64,000 nucleotides of DNA from Flavobacterium segetis (GTDB lineage Bacteria > Bacteroidota > Bacteroidia > Flavobacteriales > Flavobacteriaceae). Made by a program: the position numbers and the translations under genes. Numbering within the stretch: the first letter of the stretch is position 1; each line of letters starts with the position of its first letter. The notes beneath the pieces are model-generated. The model had not been told where the DNA came from. It made no database searches and saw nothing but the letters and a program-made list of their open reading frames with translations. The DNA is taken from contig NZ_FQWE01000010.1 of the NCBI RefSeq assembly GCF_900129575.1, positions 62,001 through 126,000 of the forward strand, in the 5' to 3' direction. Below, piece by piece: positions 47,037 to 54,776 of the stretch.

Positions 47037-47615
47037 ATGAAGTTTAAAAATATATTTAAAAATACGAGTAATATGACTACTGAAAATACAGAAATCGATC
47101 AAGAATTAGATGACACGACATTAGAAAATAATGCCAATGAAGAGCAAATTATTGTTGAGGAATTAAGTGTAGAAGAGCAATTGGTACAAGACTTAGCAAA
47201 AGAAAAGGATAAATATTTACGATTATTTGCTGAGTTTGAAAATTATAAAAGAAGGACTGTAAAAGAACGTATTGAACTTTTTAAAACAGCAAATCAAGAA
47301 GTAGTTTTAGCGATGTTACCAGTACTTGATGATTTTGATAGAGCCATTACTGAAATTACTAAAACGGATGACGGGCCTTTATTAAAAGGGGTTGAATTGA
47401 TTAACGAAAAATTAAAAAGCACCTTGTTTGCAAAAGGACTAGAAGTAGTTGACGTGAATGCTGGAGATGCTTTTAATGCTGATTTTGCCGAAGCAATAAC
47501 TCAAATTCCTGCACCAACGGATAAGTTGAAAGGTAAAATTGTTGATGTTCTTGAAAAAGGATATAAATTAGGAGATAAGATCATCCGGTTTCCAAAAGTG
47601 GTTATCGGACAGTAA
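47037..47615 (+). CDS. grpE: nucleotide exchange factor GrpE
   Basis: A 192-residue co-chaperone that releases ADP from DnaK. An acidic N-terminal region (residues 12-55) leads into the long coiled coil (DLAKEKDKYLRLFAEFENYK, near 58-77). The C-terminal beta domain follows, ending VLEKGYKLGDKIIRFPKVVI. The start at 47037 is followed by a second in-frame ATG at 47073, which could be the real start of a 180-residue form. dnaJ follows after 56 bp, the usual pair. Confidence 0.95.
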   Translation: MKFKNIFKNTSNMTTENTEIDQELDDTTLENNANEEQIIVEELSVEEQLVQDLAKEKDKYLRLFAEFENYKRRTVKERIELFKTANQEVVLAMLPVLDDFDRAITEITKTDDGPLLKGVELINEKLKSTLFAKGLEVVDVNAGDAFNADFAEAITQIPAPTDKLKGKIVDVLEKGYKLGDKIIRFPKVVIGQ

Positions 47616-47671
47616 AACGTATTATTAAACAGGTTTTAATGTCCTGTTTATTATTGCTATAAAATATAAAA

Positions 47672-48787
47672 ATGAAAAAAGATTTTTACGAAATATTAGG
47701 CATTTCAAAAGGTGCTGATGCTGCTGAAATTAAAAAAGCATACAGAAAAAGTGCTTTACAGCACCATCCTGACAAAAATCCTGGAGACAAATCGGCAGAG
47801 GATAAATTCAAATTAGCCGCTGAGGCTTATGAGGTTTTAAGCGACCCACAGAAAAAAGCGAAGTACGATCAATACGGTCATCAAGCTTTTGATGGTTCAG
47901 GCGGTTTTGGTGGCGGTGGTCAAGGCGGAATGAACATGGATGACATTTTTAGCCAATTCGGTGATATTTTTGGAGGCGGTTTTGGAGGGTTTGGCGGCGG
48001 AGGCGGAGGCGGAGTTCGTCGCGCTAAAGGAAGTAATCTTCGTATTAAAGTAAAATTGACATTAGAGGAAATTGCTAATGGTGTCGAGAAAAAAGTGAAA
48101 GTAAAACGTAAGGTGCAAGCGCCTGGAGTAACTTATAAAACTTGTTCCACCTGTAATGGACAAGGGCAGGTAATGCGTGTAACTAATACTATATTAGGAC
48201 GTATGCAATCTGCTTCGACATGTCCTACTTGTAGTGGATCAGGTCAAATTTTAGATAAAAAACCAACTAACGCCGACTCCCAAGGAATGATTCTGGAAGA
48301 TGAGACGGTTTCTATTAAAATTCCTGCTGGAGTTGTTGATGGAATGCAATTGAAAGTATCTAACAAAGGTAATGATGCACCAGGAAATAGTATTCCAGGT
48401 GATTTAATTGTAGCAATTGAGGAATTGGAGCATGAGTCGTTGAAACGTGAAGGTGAAAATTTACACTATGATTTATACATTAGTTTTGCTGAAGCTGTTC
48501 TTGGAATTTCTAAAGATATTGAAGCGGTTAATGGAAAGGTTAGAATTAAATTAGAAGAAGGAATTCAGTCTGGTAAAATATTACGATTAAAAGGTAAAGG
48601 AATACCTAACATCAATGGTTATGGGAACGGAGATTTATTAGTTCATGTGAATGTTTGGACTCCAAAAACACTAAATAAAGAACAAAAACAGTTCTTTGAG
48701 AATGCATTAACAGATGATAATTTTATTCCAAATCCAGAGAAATCAGATAAATCTTTTTTCGAAAAGGTAAAAGACATGTTTTCATAA
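47672..48787 (+). CDS. dnaJ: chaperone DnaJ with reduced zinc-finger domain
   Basis: A 371-residue Hsp40 that delivers substrates to DnaK and stimulates its ATPase. The J-domain has HPD at 32-34. A Gly/Phe-rich linker runs from about 74 to 118. The Cys-rich domain has only two CxxCxGxG repeats, CSTCNGQG at 158-165 and CPTCSGSG at 184-191, where E. coli DnaJ has four; by order they correspond to repeats 2 and 3 (zinc centre II). The C-terminal substrate-binding domains follow. It forms an operon with grpE. Confidence 0.96.
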   Translation: MKKDFYEILGISKGADAAEIKKAYRKSALQHHPDKNPGDKSAEDKFKLAAEAYEVLSDPQKKAKYDQYGHQAFDGSGGFGGGGQGGMNMDDIFSQFGDIFGGGFGGFGGGGGGGVRRAKGSNLRIKVKLTLEEIANGVEKKVKVKRKVQAPGVTYKTCSTCNGQGQVMRVTNTILGRMQSASTCPTCSGSGQILDKKPTNADSQGMILEDETVSIKIPAGVVDGMQLKVSNKGNDAPGNSIPGDLIVAIEELEHESLKREGENLHYDLYISFAEAVLGISKDIEAVNGKVRIKLEEGIQSGKILRLKGKGIPNINGYGNGDLLVHVNVWTPKTLNKEQKQFFENALTDDNFIPNPEKSDKSFFEKVKDMFS

Positions 48788-48822
48788 ATTCCATTGTAAT
48801 TTTTACAACAGATATATAAATT

Positions 48823-48858
48823 AAAACCCATCCAAAATTTTATTAGGATGGGTTTTTT
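48823..48858 (+). terminator. intrinsic terminator after dnaJ
   Basis: An 11-bp stem (AAAACCCATCC at 48823-48833 with GGATGGGTTTT at 48846-48856), 12-nt loop, then further T. Confidence 0.88.
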
Positions 48859-48920
48859 GTGTAATAATAGGTAGTATTTCTATACTAATTATTTACTTTT
48901 ACAACAATTAAAAATAAAGT

Positions 48921-49844
48921 ATGAGTACTATACTGGAGGTCAATAAAGTAGTAAAACGATACGGAGAGTACGTGGCGCTAAACGAAGTTACATTATCAGT
49001 TCCCAAAGGAAGTATTTACGGTCTTTTAGGCCCAAATGGAGCCGGAAAAACATCTCTTATCAGAATCATAAACCAAATTACCTTACCGGACAGTGGCCAC
49101 ATTATCTTAGATGGTGAAAAATTACAACCTAAGCATGTACAATATATAGGATATTTACCAGAAGAAAGAGGTTTATACAACACTATGAAAGTGGGTGAGC
49201 AATGTTTATACTTAGCGCAAATGAAAGGGCTTTCTAAAGCGGAAGCTAAAAAACAACTCGAATACTGGTTTGAAAGATTAGAAATCAAGGGTTGGTGGAA
49301 CAAAAAAATTCAAGAACTATCTAAAGGAATGGCTCAAAAAATTCAATTTGTAGTTTGCGTTTTACATAAACCGAAATTACTAATTTTTGACGAACCCTTT
49401 TCTGGTTTTGACCCCGTAAACGCGAATATTATTAAAGATGAAATTTTAAAGCTTAGGGAAGATGGAGCCACAATAATTTTTTCAACACACCGAATGGAAA
49501 GTGTTGAAGAATTATGTGATCACATTGCTCTAATTCATAAATCTAATAAATTGATTGAAGGAAAGCTGAATGATGTAAAGAGACAATTTAAAACAAATAC
49601 GTATGAAGTGGGTATTTTATCAAACAACGTAGAAGGTTTGATGTATGATATTACTCAAAAATTTACAGTAGGCCCAGCTAATTTTAAGTCGTTAAATGAT
49701 TCTTTAAAATTAGAAATTCAATTAGGAACTGCAACTTCTAACGAGCTTTTGAACCTCCTAACACAACGCGGACAAGTAAATCATTTTGTAGAAAAAATAC
49801 CAACTGTGAACGATATTTTTATTCGAACAGTAAGTGATAAATAA
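48921..49844 (+). CDS. ABC transporter ATP-binding protein (NatA-like)
   Basis: A 307-residue ATPase subunit. Walker A is GPNGAGKTSL near 35-44, the signature is LSKGMAQKIQ near 133-142 and Walker B is KLLIFDEPFSGFDP near 152-165. A C-terminal extension of about 90 residues follows, as in the DUF4162 tail of NatA-type ATPases. With the permease 115 bp downstream it forms a two-gene export system of the NatAB/ABC-2 type. The substrate is unknown. Confidence 0.93.
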   Translation: MSTILEVNKVVKRYGEYVALNEVTLSVPKGSIYGLLGPNGAGKTSLIRIINQITLPDSGHIILDGEKLQPKHVQYIGYLPEERGLYNTMKVGEQCLYLAQMKGLSKAEAKKQLEYWFERLEIKGWWNKKIQELSKGMAQKIQFVVCVLHKPKLLIFDEPFSGFDPVNANIIKDEILKLREDGATIIFSTHRMESVEELCDHIALIHKSNKLIEGKLNDVKRQFKTNTYEVGILSNNVEGLMYDITQKFTVGPANFKSLNDSLKLEIQLGTATSNELLNLLTQRGQVNHFVEKIPTVNDIFIRTVSDK

Positions 49845-49959
49845 ATCTCAATTTGTAAAATTCTAAGGCATAAATCCTATCGAATTTAAAAGTCGATAAT
49901 CTAAACATTGTTTTTTTTATTTAATATCAAAAATCGTTAATCCGAAATCAAAAATCTAA

Positions 49960-51276
49960 ATGAGTATAATTTCATTAATTATAAAGAGAGAGTTTATAAC
50001 CAAGGTTCGTAATAAATCTTTCATTGTTATGACTTTTTTGAGTCCGTTGTTATTCGTTGCTCTTGCAGCATTCGTTGGTTATTTGAGCTCAATGAAAGCA
50101 GATACAAAACGAATTGCAATTCATGATGAATCAGGTTTATTTGCAAAGGAGTTCACGAATAAAAACAATAAAAAAGCAGCGTATAAATATCTTGATTTAT
50201 CAGCAATCGACTTAAAAATTCTTAAAGATAGTATCACTAATGAAAATTATGAAGGACTTTTAATTATTCCGAAACTAGATAATCCCAAAGATTTTGAAAA
50301 TAGCATTCAATTTATTTCAAATGACAGTCCAAGTCTCCCTTTTATAGAAAGAGCCCAAGCTGTAATTGCAAATAAATTGACTAAAACTAATTTAGTTAAT
50401 GCAAATTTAGATACTCTTGCTATAAATAAAGCGAAAGCTAAAATTAATATAAGCCTTGCAAAAGCTTCAGGTGAGGAAACTGTGAAGGGTTTGAACGAAA
50501 TCAAGATTGGAATTGGCGGCGCATTTGGCTATTTAATTATGATGTTTATTATAATTTATGGTAACATGGTAATGCGCAGTGTGATTGAGGAAAAAACGAG
50601 TAGAATAGTTGAAATAATTATTTCTTCGGTTAAACCTTTTCAGCTTATGATTGGAAAAATTGTTGGAACAGCTTTAGCAGGATTGTTACAATTTTTTATA
50701 TGGGCAGTAATTGGATTATCGCTAATGTTTGCAGCGTCCGTATTTTTTGGTGTCAATGTAGGACCAACTGCTAAAATTTCGCCTGAATTGATGCAAGCCG
50801 CTCAGCAAGAAATGGCTGGAACCGTGCAGATGTACATTAAAGAGTTATGGAATTTACCCATAACAAGTATATTAATCGGATTTGTGATTTATTTCATTGG
50901 TGGTTATTTTCTCTATAGTTCGTTTTATGCTGCTATCGGTGCAGCTGTCGATAATCAAACCGATTCGCAACAATTCCTGTTGCCCATTATTATGCCTTTA
51001 ATTTTAAGTGTGTATGTTGGATTTTTTACTGTAATCAATGATCCTCATGGTACGGTCGCGGTTGTTTTTTCAATGATACCGCTAACATCTCCTATCGTAA
51101 TGCTTATGCGAATTCCGTTTGGCGTACCTTTGTGGCAAATTGCAATATCAGTTACACTTTTATTTGGAACTTTCTTTTCAGTAGTTTGGTTCGCTGCAAA
51201 AATATACCGAATAGGAATATTAATGTATGGTAAGAAACCAACATGGGGTGAATTGTACAAATGGTTAAAATATTAA
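49960..51276 (+). CDS. ABC-2 family transporter permease (NatB-like)
   Basis: A 438-residue membrane subunit. The first helix (residues about 22-42, SFIVMTFLSPLLFVALAAFV) is followed by a large extracytoplasmic domain (to about 175), then five or so further helices, with the conserved EEKTSRIVEIIISSVKPFQL loop near 208-227. This layout is shared with NatB, an Na+ exporter component in Bacillus, and many uncharacterised ABC-2 exporters. It pairs with the ATPase just upstream. Function beyond export is not inferable. Confidence 0.9.
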   Translation: MSIISLIIKREFITKVRNKSFIVMTFLSPLLFVALAAFVGYLSSMKADTKRIAIHDESGLFAKEFTNKNNKKAAYKYLDLSAIDLKILKDSITNENYEGLLIIPKLDNPKDFENSIQFISNDSPSLPFIERAQAVIANKLTKTNLVNANLDTLAINKAKAKINISLAKASGEETVKGLNEIKIGIGGAFGYLIMMFIIIYGNMVMRSVIEEKTSRIVEIIISSVKPFQLMIGKIVGTALAGLLQFFIWAVIGLSLMFAASVFFGVNVGPTAKISPELMQAAQQEMAGTVQMYIKELWNLPITSILIGFVIYFIGGYFLYSSFYAAIGAAVDNQTDSQQFLLPIIMPLILSVYVGFFTVINDPHGTVAVVFSMIPLTSPIVMLMRIPFGVPLWQIAISVTLLFGTFFSVVWFAAKIYRIGILMYGKKPTWGELYKWLKY

Positions 51277-51316
51277 AAACAGCAAAGACACAGTAGCTCT
51301 GCAATTTTATATAATT

Positions 51317-51398
51317 AGGAGCTATTTCCCGCTTTTCGTTGCAATCTTTTTATTCGCTGTGGCGAAAAAAAAGGATTTCCACTTCAATCGGGGCTAGG
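51317..51398 (+). repeat. Flavobacterium-type intergenic repeat with hairpin, copy B
   Basis: The flanks AGGAGCTATTTCCCGCTTTT and GGATTTCCACTTCAATCGGG (then GCTAGG) match copy A and, more loosely, copy C. The centre is a separate 12-bp stem with one mismatch (CTTTTTATTCGC at 51346-51357, GCGAAAAAAAAG at 51362-51373) around a 4-nt loop. It lies between the ABC permease and the NtrC-type regulator genes. Confidence 0.7.
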
Positions 51399-51486
51399 GC
51401 ATAGTTCTAGCGAGACAAAATAAGTTTGCATAAATTTAAAAAACGGCGATTCTTTGCGACTTCGTTTTCATAAAAAAATTATAAAA

Positions 51487-52650
51487 ATGCCAAAAATATT
51501 AATCATCGAAGATGAAGCTGCAATCCGCAGAGTGCTCACTAAAATACTTTCTGAAGAAAACGATAGCTATCAAGTAGAAGATGCAGAAGATGGCGTGCAA
51601 GGTTTAGAGAAAATAAAAAATAACGATTATGATCTTGTTTTGTGCGACATAAAAATGCCTAAAATGGATGGCGTTGAGGTTCTGGAAGCTGTCAAAAAAA
51701 TTAAACCAGAAATTCCGATGGTGATGATTTCTGGACATGGCGATATGGAAACAGCTATCAATACAATGCGATTAGGTGCATTTGATTATATCTCAAAACC
51801 ACCTGATTTAAACCGTTTATTGAATACCGTTCGTAATGCTTTAGACAAAAAACAGCTGGTAGTTGAAAATAAAATCCTGAAGAAAAAAGTTAGTAAAAAC
51901 TACGAAATGGTCGGAGAAAGCGAGGCAATCAATCATATTAAAATTATGATTGATAAAGTGGCAGCAACCGATGCTAGGGTTTTAATCACAGGTCCTAATG
52001 GAACCGGAAAAGAATTAGTAGCGCATCAATTACATGAAAAAAGTGCGAGAGCTAATTTTCCGTTAATTGAAGTAAATTGTGCTGCAATACCGTCAGAACT
52101 AATAGAAAGCGAATTGTTTGGTCATGTAAAAGGTGCTTTTACGTCTGCAATAAAAGACCGCGCTGGAAAGTTTGAAGCGGCAGATAAAGGAACTATTTTT
52201 CTTGATGAAATAGGCGACATGAGTCTTTCGGCACAAGCCAAGGTATTGCGTGCGTTACAAGAAAGTATGATCACGAGAGTAGGCGCTGATAAAGATATAA
52301 AAGTAGATGTGCGCGTTGTGGCGGCCACTAACAAAGATTTGAAAGTAGAAATTGCTGAAGGTCGTTTCCGCGAGGATTTGTATCATAGACTGGCCGTTAT
52401 ATTGATAAAAGTTCCTGCTCTGAATGAAAGACGAGATGATATTCCAATGTTGATTAGTCATTTTGCAGAAAAAATTGCCTCTGAACAAGGAAACATAGTA
52501 AAGAAGTTTTCGGCAGCAGCCATCAACCTTTTAAAAGAATACGATTGGACCGGAAATATCCGCGAATTGCGAAATGTTGTAGAACGATTGATTATCCTTG
52601 GTGGAATTGAAATCTCTGAAAACGATGTAAAACTATTTGCTAGTAAATAG
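51487..52650 (+). CDS. NtrC-type sigma-54 response regulator without DNA-binding domain
   Basis: A 387-residue regulator. I chose the ATG at 51487, giving the standard receiver start (MPKILIIEDEAAIRRVL); the ATG at 51454 lies 11 codons upstream. The receiver domain (1-120) has the phospho-acceptor D54 and K104. The AAA+ domain (about 143-375) has Walker A GPNGTGKE at 169-176, the sigma-54-contacting GAFTSA at 216-221 and LDEIGD near 239-244. The protein ends at NVVERLIILGGIEISENDVK plus a few residues, so the C-terminal Fis-type helix-turn-helix of NtrC is absent. It may activate sigma-54 polymerase from solution. No histidine kinase is adjacent. Confidence 0.92.
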   Translation: MPKILIIEDEAAIRRVLTKILSEENDSYQVEDAEDGVQGLEKIKNNDYDLVLCDIKMPKMDGVEVLEAVKKIKPEIPMVMISGHGDMETAINTMRLGAFDYISKPPDLNRLLNTVRNALDKKQLVVENKILKKKVSKNYEMVGESEAINHIKIMIDKVAATDARVLITGPNGTGKELVAHQLHEKSARANFPLIEVNCAAIPSELIESELFGHVKGAFTSAIKDRAGKFEAADKGTIFLDEIGDMSLSAQAKVLRALQESMITRVGADKDIKVDVRVVAATNKDLKVEIAEGRFREDLYHRLAVILIKVPALNERRDDIPMLISHFAEKIASEQGNIVKKFSAAAINLLKEYDWTGNIRELRNVVERLIILGGIEISENDVKLFASK

Positions 52651-52673
52651 ATTTTATTTCCTTTACCATATCT

Positions 52674-52823
52674 ATGAAAAAATTTAAACTACATGGACTC
52701 TGTATAGTAATGCTGCTCCTATTAGTTTTAGGATTTAAAATTTTTAAATTCTTTGAGATCGATAGTTATTTAGATAGAGGAGGGAAATGGGATTATGAAA
52801 ATAACAATTGCATTACTAATTAA
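52674..52823 (+). CDS. 49-residue membrane or secreted peptide
   Basis: A short gene of 49 codons (ATG 52674, TAA 52821-52823). The N-terminal half is one hydrophobic segment (LHGLCIVMLLLLVLGFKIF, residues 6-24) and the C-terminal half reads DSYLDRGGKWDYENNNCITN. The 'LD-x-GG-x-W-D/N-Y...C' pattern recurs, as far as I recall, in small hypothetical proteins of other bacteria, which favours a real gene. The product is probably anchored or exported. It lies between the regulator gene and the DEAD-like gene on the same strand. Function is unknown. Confidence 0.55.
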   Translation: MKKFKLHGLCIVMLLLLVLGFKIFKFFEIDSYLDRGGKWDYENNNCITN

Positions 52824-52872
52824 AATAGTAGCAATAGAATAAATATTGAATTAAGCTTTAAGCTGTATAAAG

Positions 52873-53529
52873 ATGAAATTAAAAAAAATAAACGAAAAGT
52901 TACAAGAAGCACTTATCGAAAATGGTTTAACTGAGGCTAATGTGTTGCAGCAAGAAACATTTTCAACTTTGAAAAGTGGTGCCGATTGTATTATCATTTC
53001 TAGAAAAGGAAGCGGAAAAACGACTACAATTGTTCTAAATGTAATTCAGCAATTAGCCAAAGAAACAGAGGAGTCTCCGCGTGCTCTGATAATTGTTGAA
53101 GACAAAGCGAAGGTTCTAGAAATGGAAGAACTTTTTGAGAAGTATGGAAAACACAGTGATTTACAGGTGTATGGCGTGCATGATAAAGGTGATATGGAAT
53201 ACGATAAAAATTATATCTCTACCGGTGTTGACGTACTAATAGGAACGCCAAATAAGTTAAGCGAGATGTTTACAACAGCTGGATTTAATGTAAATCGTTT
53301 AAAAATGTTTATCTTAGATGATGCCGATCCTATTTTGAAACTGCGTCATGAAACTAAAATTATGCGTATTTCAAACAGTATTAATAAAACGCAACGTGTT
53401 ATTTTTTCTGATGTTCTTACAGATCGGATTGAAATTTTGGCTGATAAAATGCTGTTAGAGCCCTTTGTTTTCGACATGAATGAGGATGAGGATGCTTTTG
53501 AGGATGATGATGACAATTTAGAAGCTTAA
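52873..53529 (+). CDS. single-domain DEAD-box helicase-like protein
   Basis: A 218-residue protein equal to only the first RecA-like domain of a DEAD-box RNA helicase. Visible parts are a Q-motif region (LTEANVLQQETF, 19-30), Walker A SRKGSGKTT at 43-51, a motif Ib-like VLIGTPNKL at 121-129 and the motif II position LDDADP at 148-153 (DDAD instead of DEAD). Motif III is altered (FSD for SAT). The second helicase domain is missing and is replaced by a very acidic tail (DEDEDAFEDDDDNLEA). It may bind ATP or RNA without unwinding. DUF2007 and HAD genes follow on the same strand. Confidence 0.82.
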   Translation: MKLKKINEKLQEALIENGLTEANVLQQETFSTLKSGADCIIISRKGSGKTTTIVLNVIQQLAKETEESPRALIIVEDKAKVLEMEELFEKYGKHSDLQVYGVHDKGDMEYDKNYISTGVDVLIGTPNKLSEMFTTAGFNVNRLKMFILDDADPILKLRHETKIMRISNSINKTQRVIFSDVLTDRIEILADKMLLEPFVFDMNEDEDAFEDDDDNLEA

Positions 53530-53558
53530 AATATTATAAATCAATAAAAAATAACAAA

Positions 53559-53777
53559 ATGGGACTAATGAAAGTTTTTTCGGGAAGTGAAATTCTAGCA
53601 ATGGCTTTGCAACAAAAAATTGAAGCAATTGGTGTAGATGTAGTAGTGAAAAATAACATACAATCCGCTCGATTAGGAGGTTTTGGAAATACAGATCTAG
53701 CAGTGGAGTTGTTCGTTCAAGAAACAGAATTTGCAAAAGTAAATCCAGTTATAGAAGATTTTAGAATGAGTATCTAA
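53559..53777 (+). CDS. DUF2007 domain protein
   Basis: A 72-residue protein with the DUF2007 pattern (KVFSGSEILAMALQQKIEAI, then LAVELFVQETEFAKVNPVIE). The family is annotated as a putative signal-transducing protein with a ferredoxin-like fold related to PII, on limited evidence. It lies 29 bp after the DEAD-like gene and 29 bp before the HAD gene, so the three are probably cotranscribed. Confidence 0.82.
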   Translation: MGLMKVFSGSEILAMALQQKIEAIGVDVVVKNNIQSARLGGFGNTDLAVELFVQETEFAKVNPVIEDFRMSI

Positions 53778-53806
53778 GTCCAAAAAACAATTGCTAAAAT
53801 AAGTAA

Positions 53807-54610
53807 ATGAAATATAAAATGTTGGTTCTAGACATGGATGACACCTTGTTAAATGATGACCATGAAATTTCAAAAGAGAATAAAGAAATGTTGTTTAAGG
53901 CGCAGGAATTAGGAGTTTATGTTGTGTTAGCTTCTGGCAGACCTACGTTAGCGATGATTGCCTTTGCCAAAGAGTTGAATTTACACAGTAATAATTCATT
54001 TATGTTATCTTTCAACGGAGCTGTAATTACAGACTTGAAAGAAGATAAAGTATTGTTTGAGCAAACGTTAACGCAGCAACAAATACATGAATTATATGAT
54101 TACAGTTTAAAAAGTAAAACGCATATTATTACTTACATAGACGATGCCATTTTGAGTGAAACTGATTCTGAATACATTGAGATTGAGAAAACTATCACTG
54201 GATTAAAGCATCGTAAAGTACCAAGTTTTAAAGACGCCGTAACTAAATCAGCTGTAAAATGTATATTGTTAGAAGAACCTACGTATCTCAAAAAAATTGA
54301 AGCCGAATTAAAATTATTTATGCCGCATTTAAGTGTTTCTATGTCCAAGCCTTTTTTCTTAGAAGTAGCTCAAAACGGAATTGATAAAGCAGCAAGTGTC
54401 AAATTCTTAGCAGAGAAACTGGATATATTACAGAGTGAAATTATCGCTGTAGGTAATGCTGGAAATGATTTGTCAATGATAGAATATGCTGGATTAGGTA
54501 TCTGGGTTGATAACGTAGATCCAGAATTGAGAGATAAAGCTGACGTTATTGTCGCGTCAAATAACAACCATGGTGTTGCTGAAGTTGTAAAGCGATTTAT
54601 ATTGAATTAG
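53807..54610 (+). CDS. Cof-type HAD-IIB family hydrolase
   Basis: A 267-residue HAD phosphatase. Motif I is LVLDMDDTLLND at residues 5-16 with D8 and D10, motif II VVLASGRPT near 42-50, and the IIB cap follows in the middle. The C-terminal motif IV region is IIAVGNAGNDLSMIEYAGLG near 213-232. Members dephosphorylate sugar phosphates, pyridoxal phosphate, FMN and similar compounds; the exact substrate is not determinable. It is the last gene of a short plus-strand run. Confidence 0.92.
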   Translation: MKYKMLVLDMDDTLLNDDHEISKENKEMLFKAQELGVYVVLASGRPTLAMIAFAKELNLHSNNSFMLSFNGAVITDLKEDKVLFEQTLTQQQIHELYDYSLKSKTHIITYIDDAILSETDSEYIEIEKTITGLKHRKVPSFKDAVTKSAVKCILLEEPTYLKKIEAELKLFMPHLSVSMSKPFFLEVAQNGIDKAASVKFLAEKLDILQSEIIAVGNAGNDLSMIEYAGLGIWVDNVDPELRDKADVIVASNNNHGVAEVVKRFILN

Positions 54611-54722
54611 AAAGCTGGTTAAAGATGATGAGGATCCGATATTCATGCTAGAAGACAGTGTAAGTATCGGATTTACTATTTAATAAATTTTGTAGCGTTT
54701 CGGTTTACTCAATATTAGTTTG

Positions 54723-54730
54723 TAAATTTG
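54723..54730 (+). promoter_or_regulatory. putative -7 promoter element of mtaB
   Basis: TAAATTTG (TAnnTTTG), 46 nt before the ATG. Confidence 0.45.
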
Positions 54731-54776
54731 CACACTTAAATTTTTTGACAACGATTTCATTAATTTAAGATTCATT

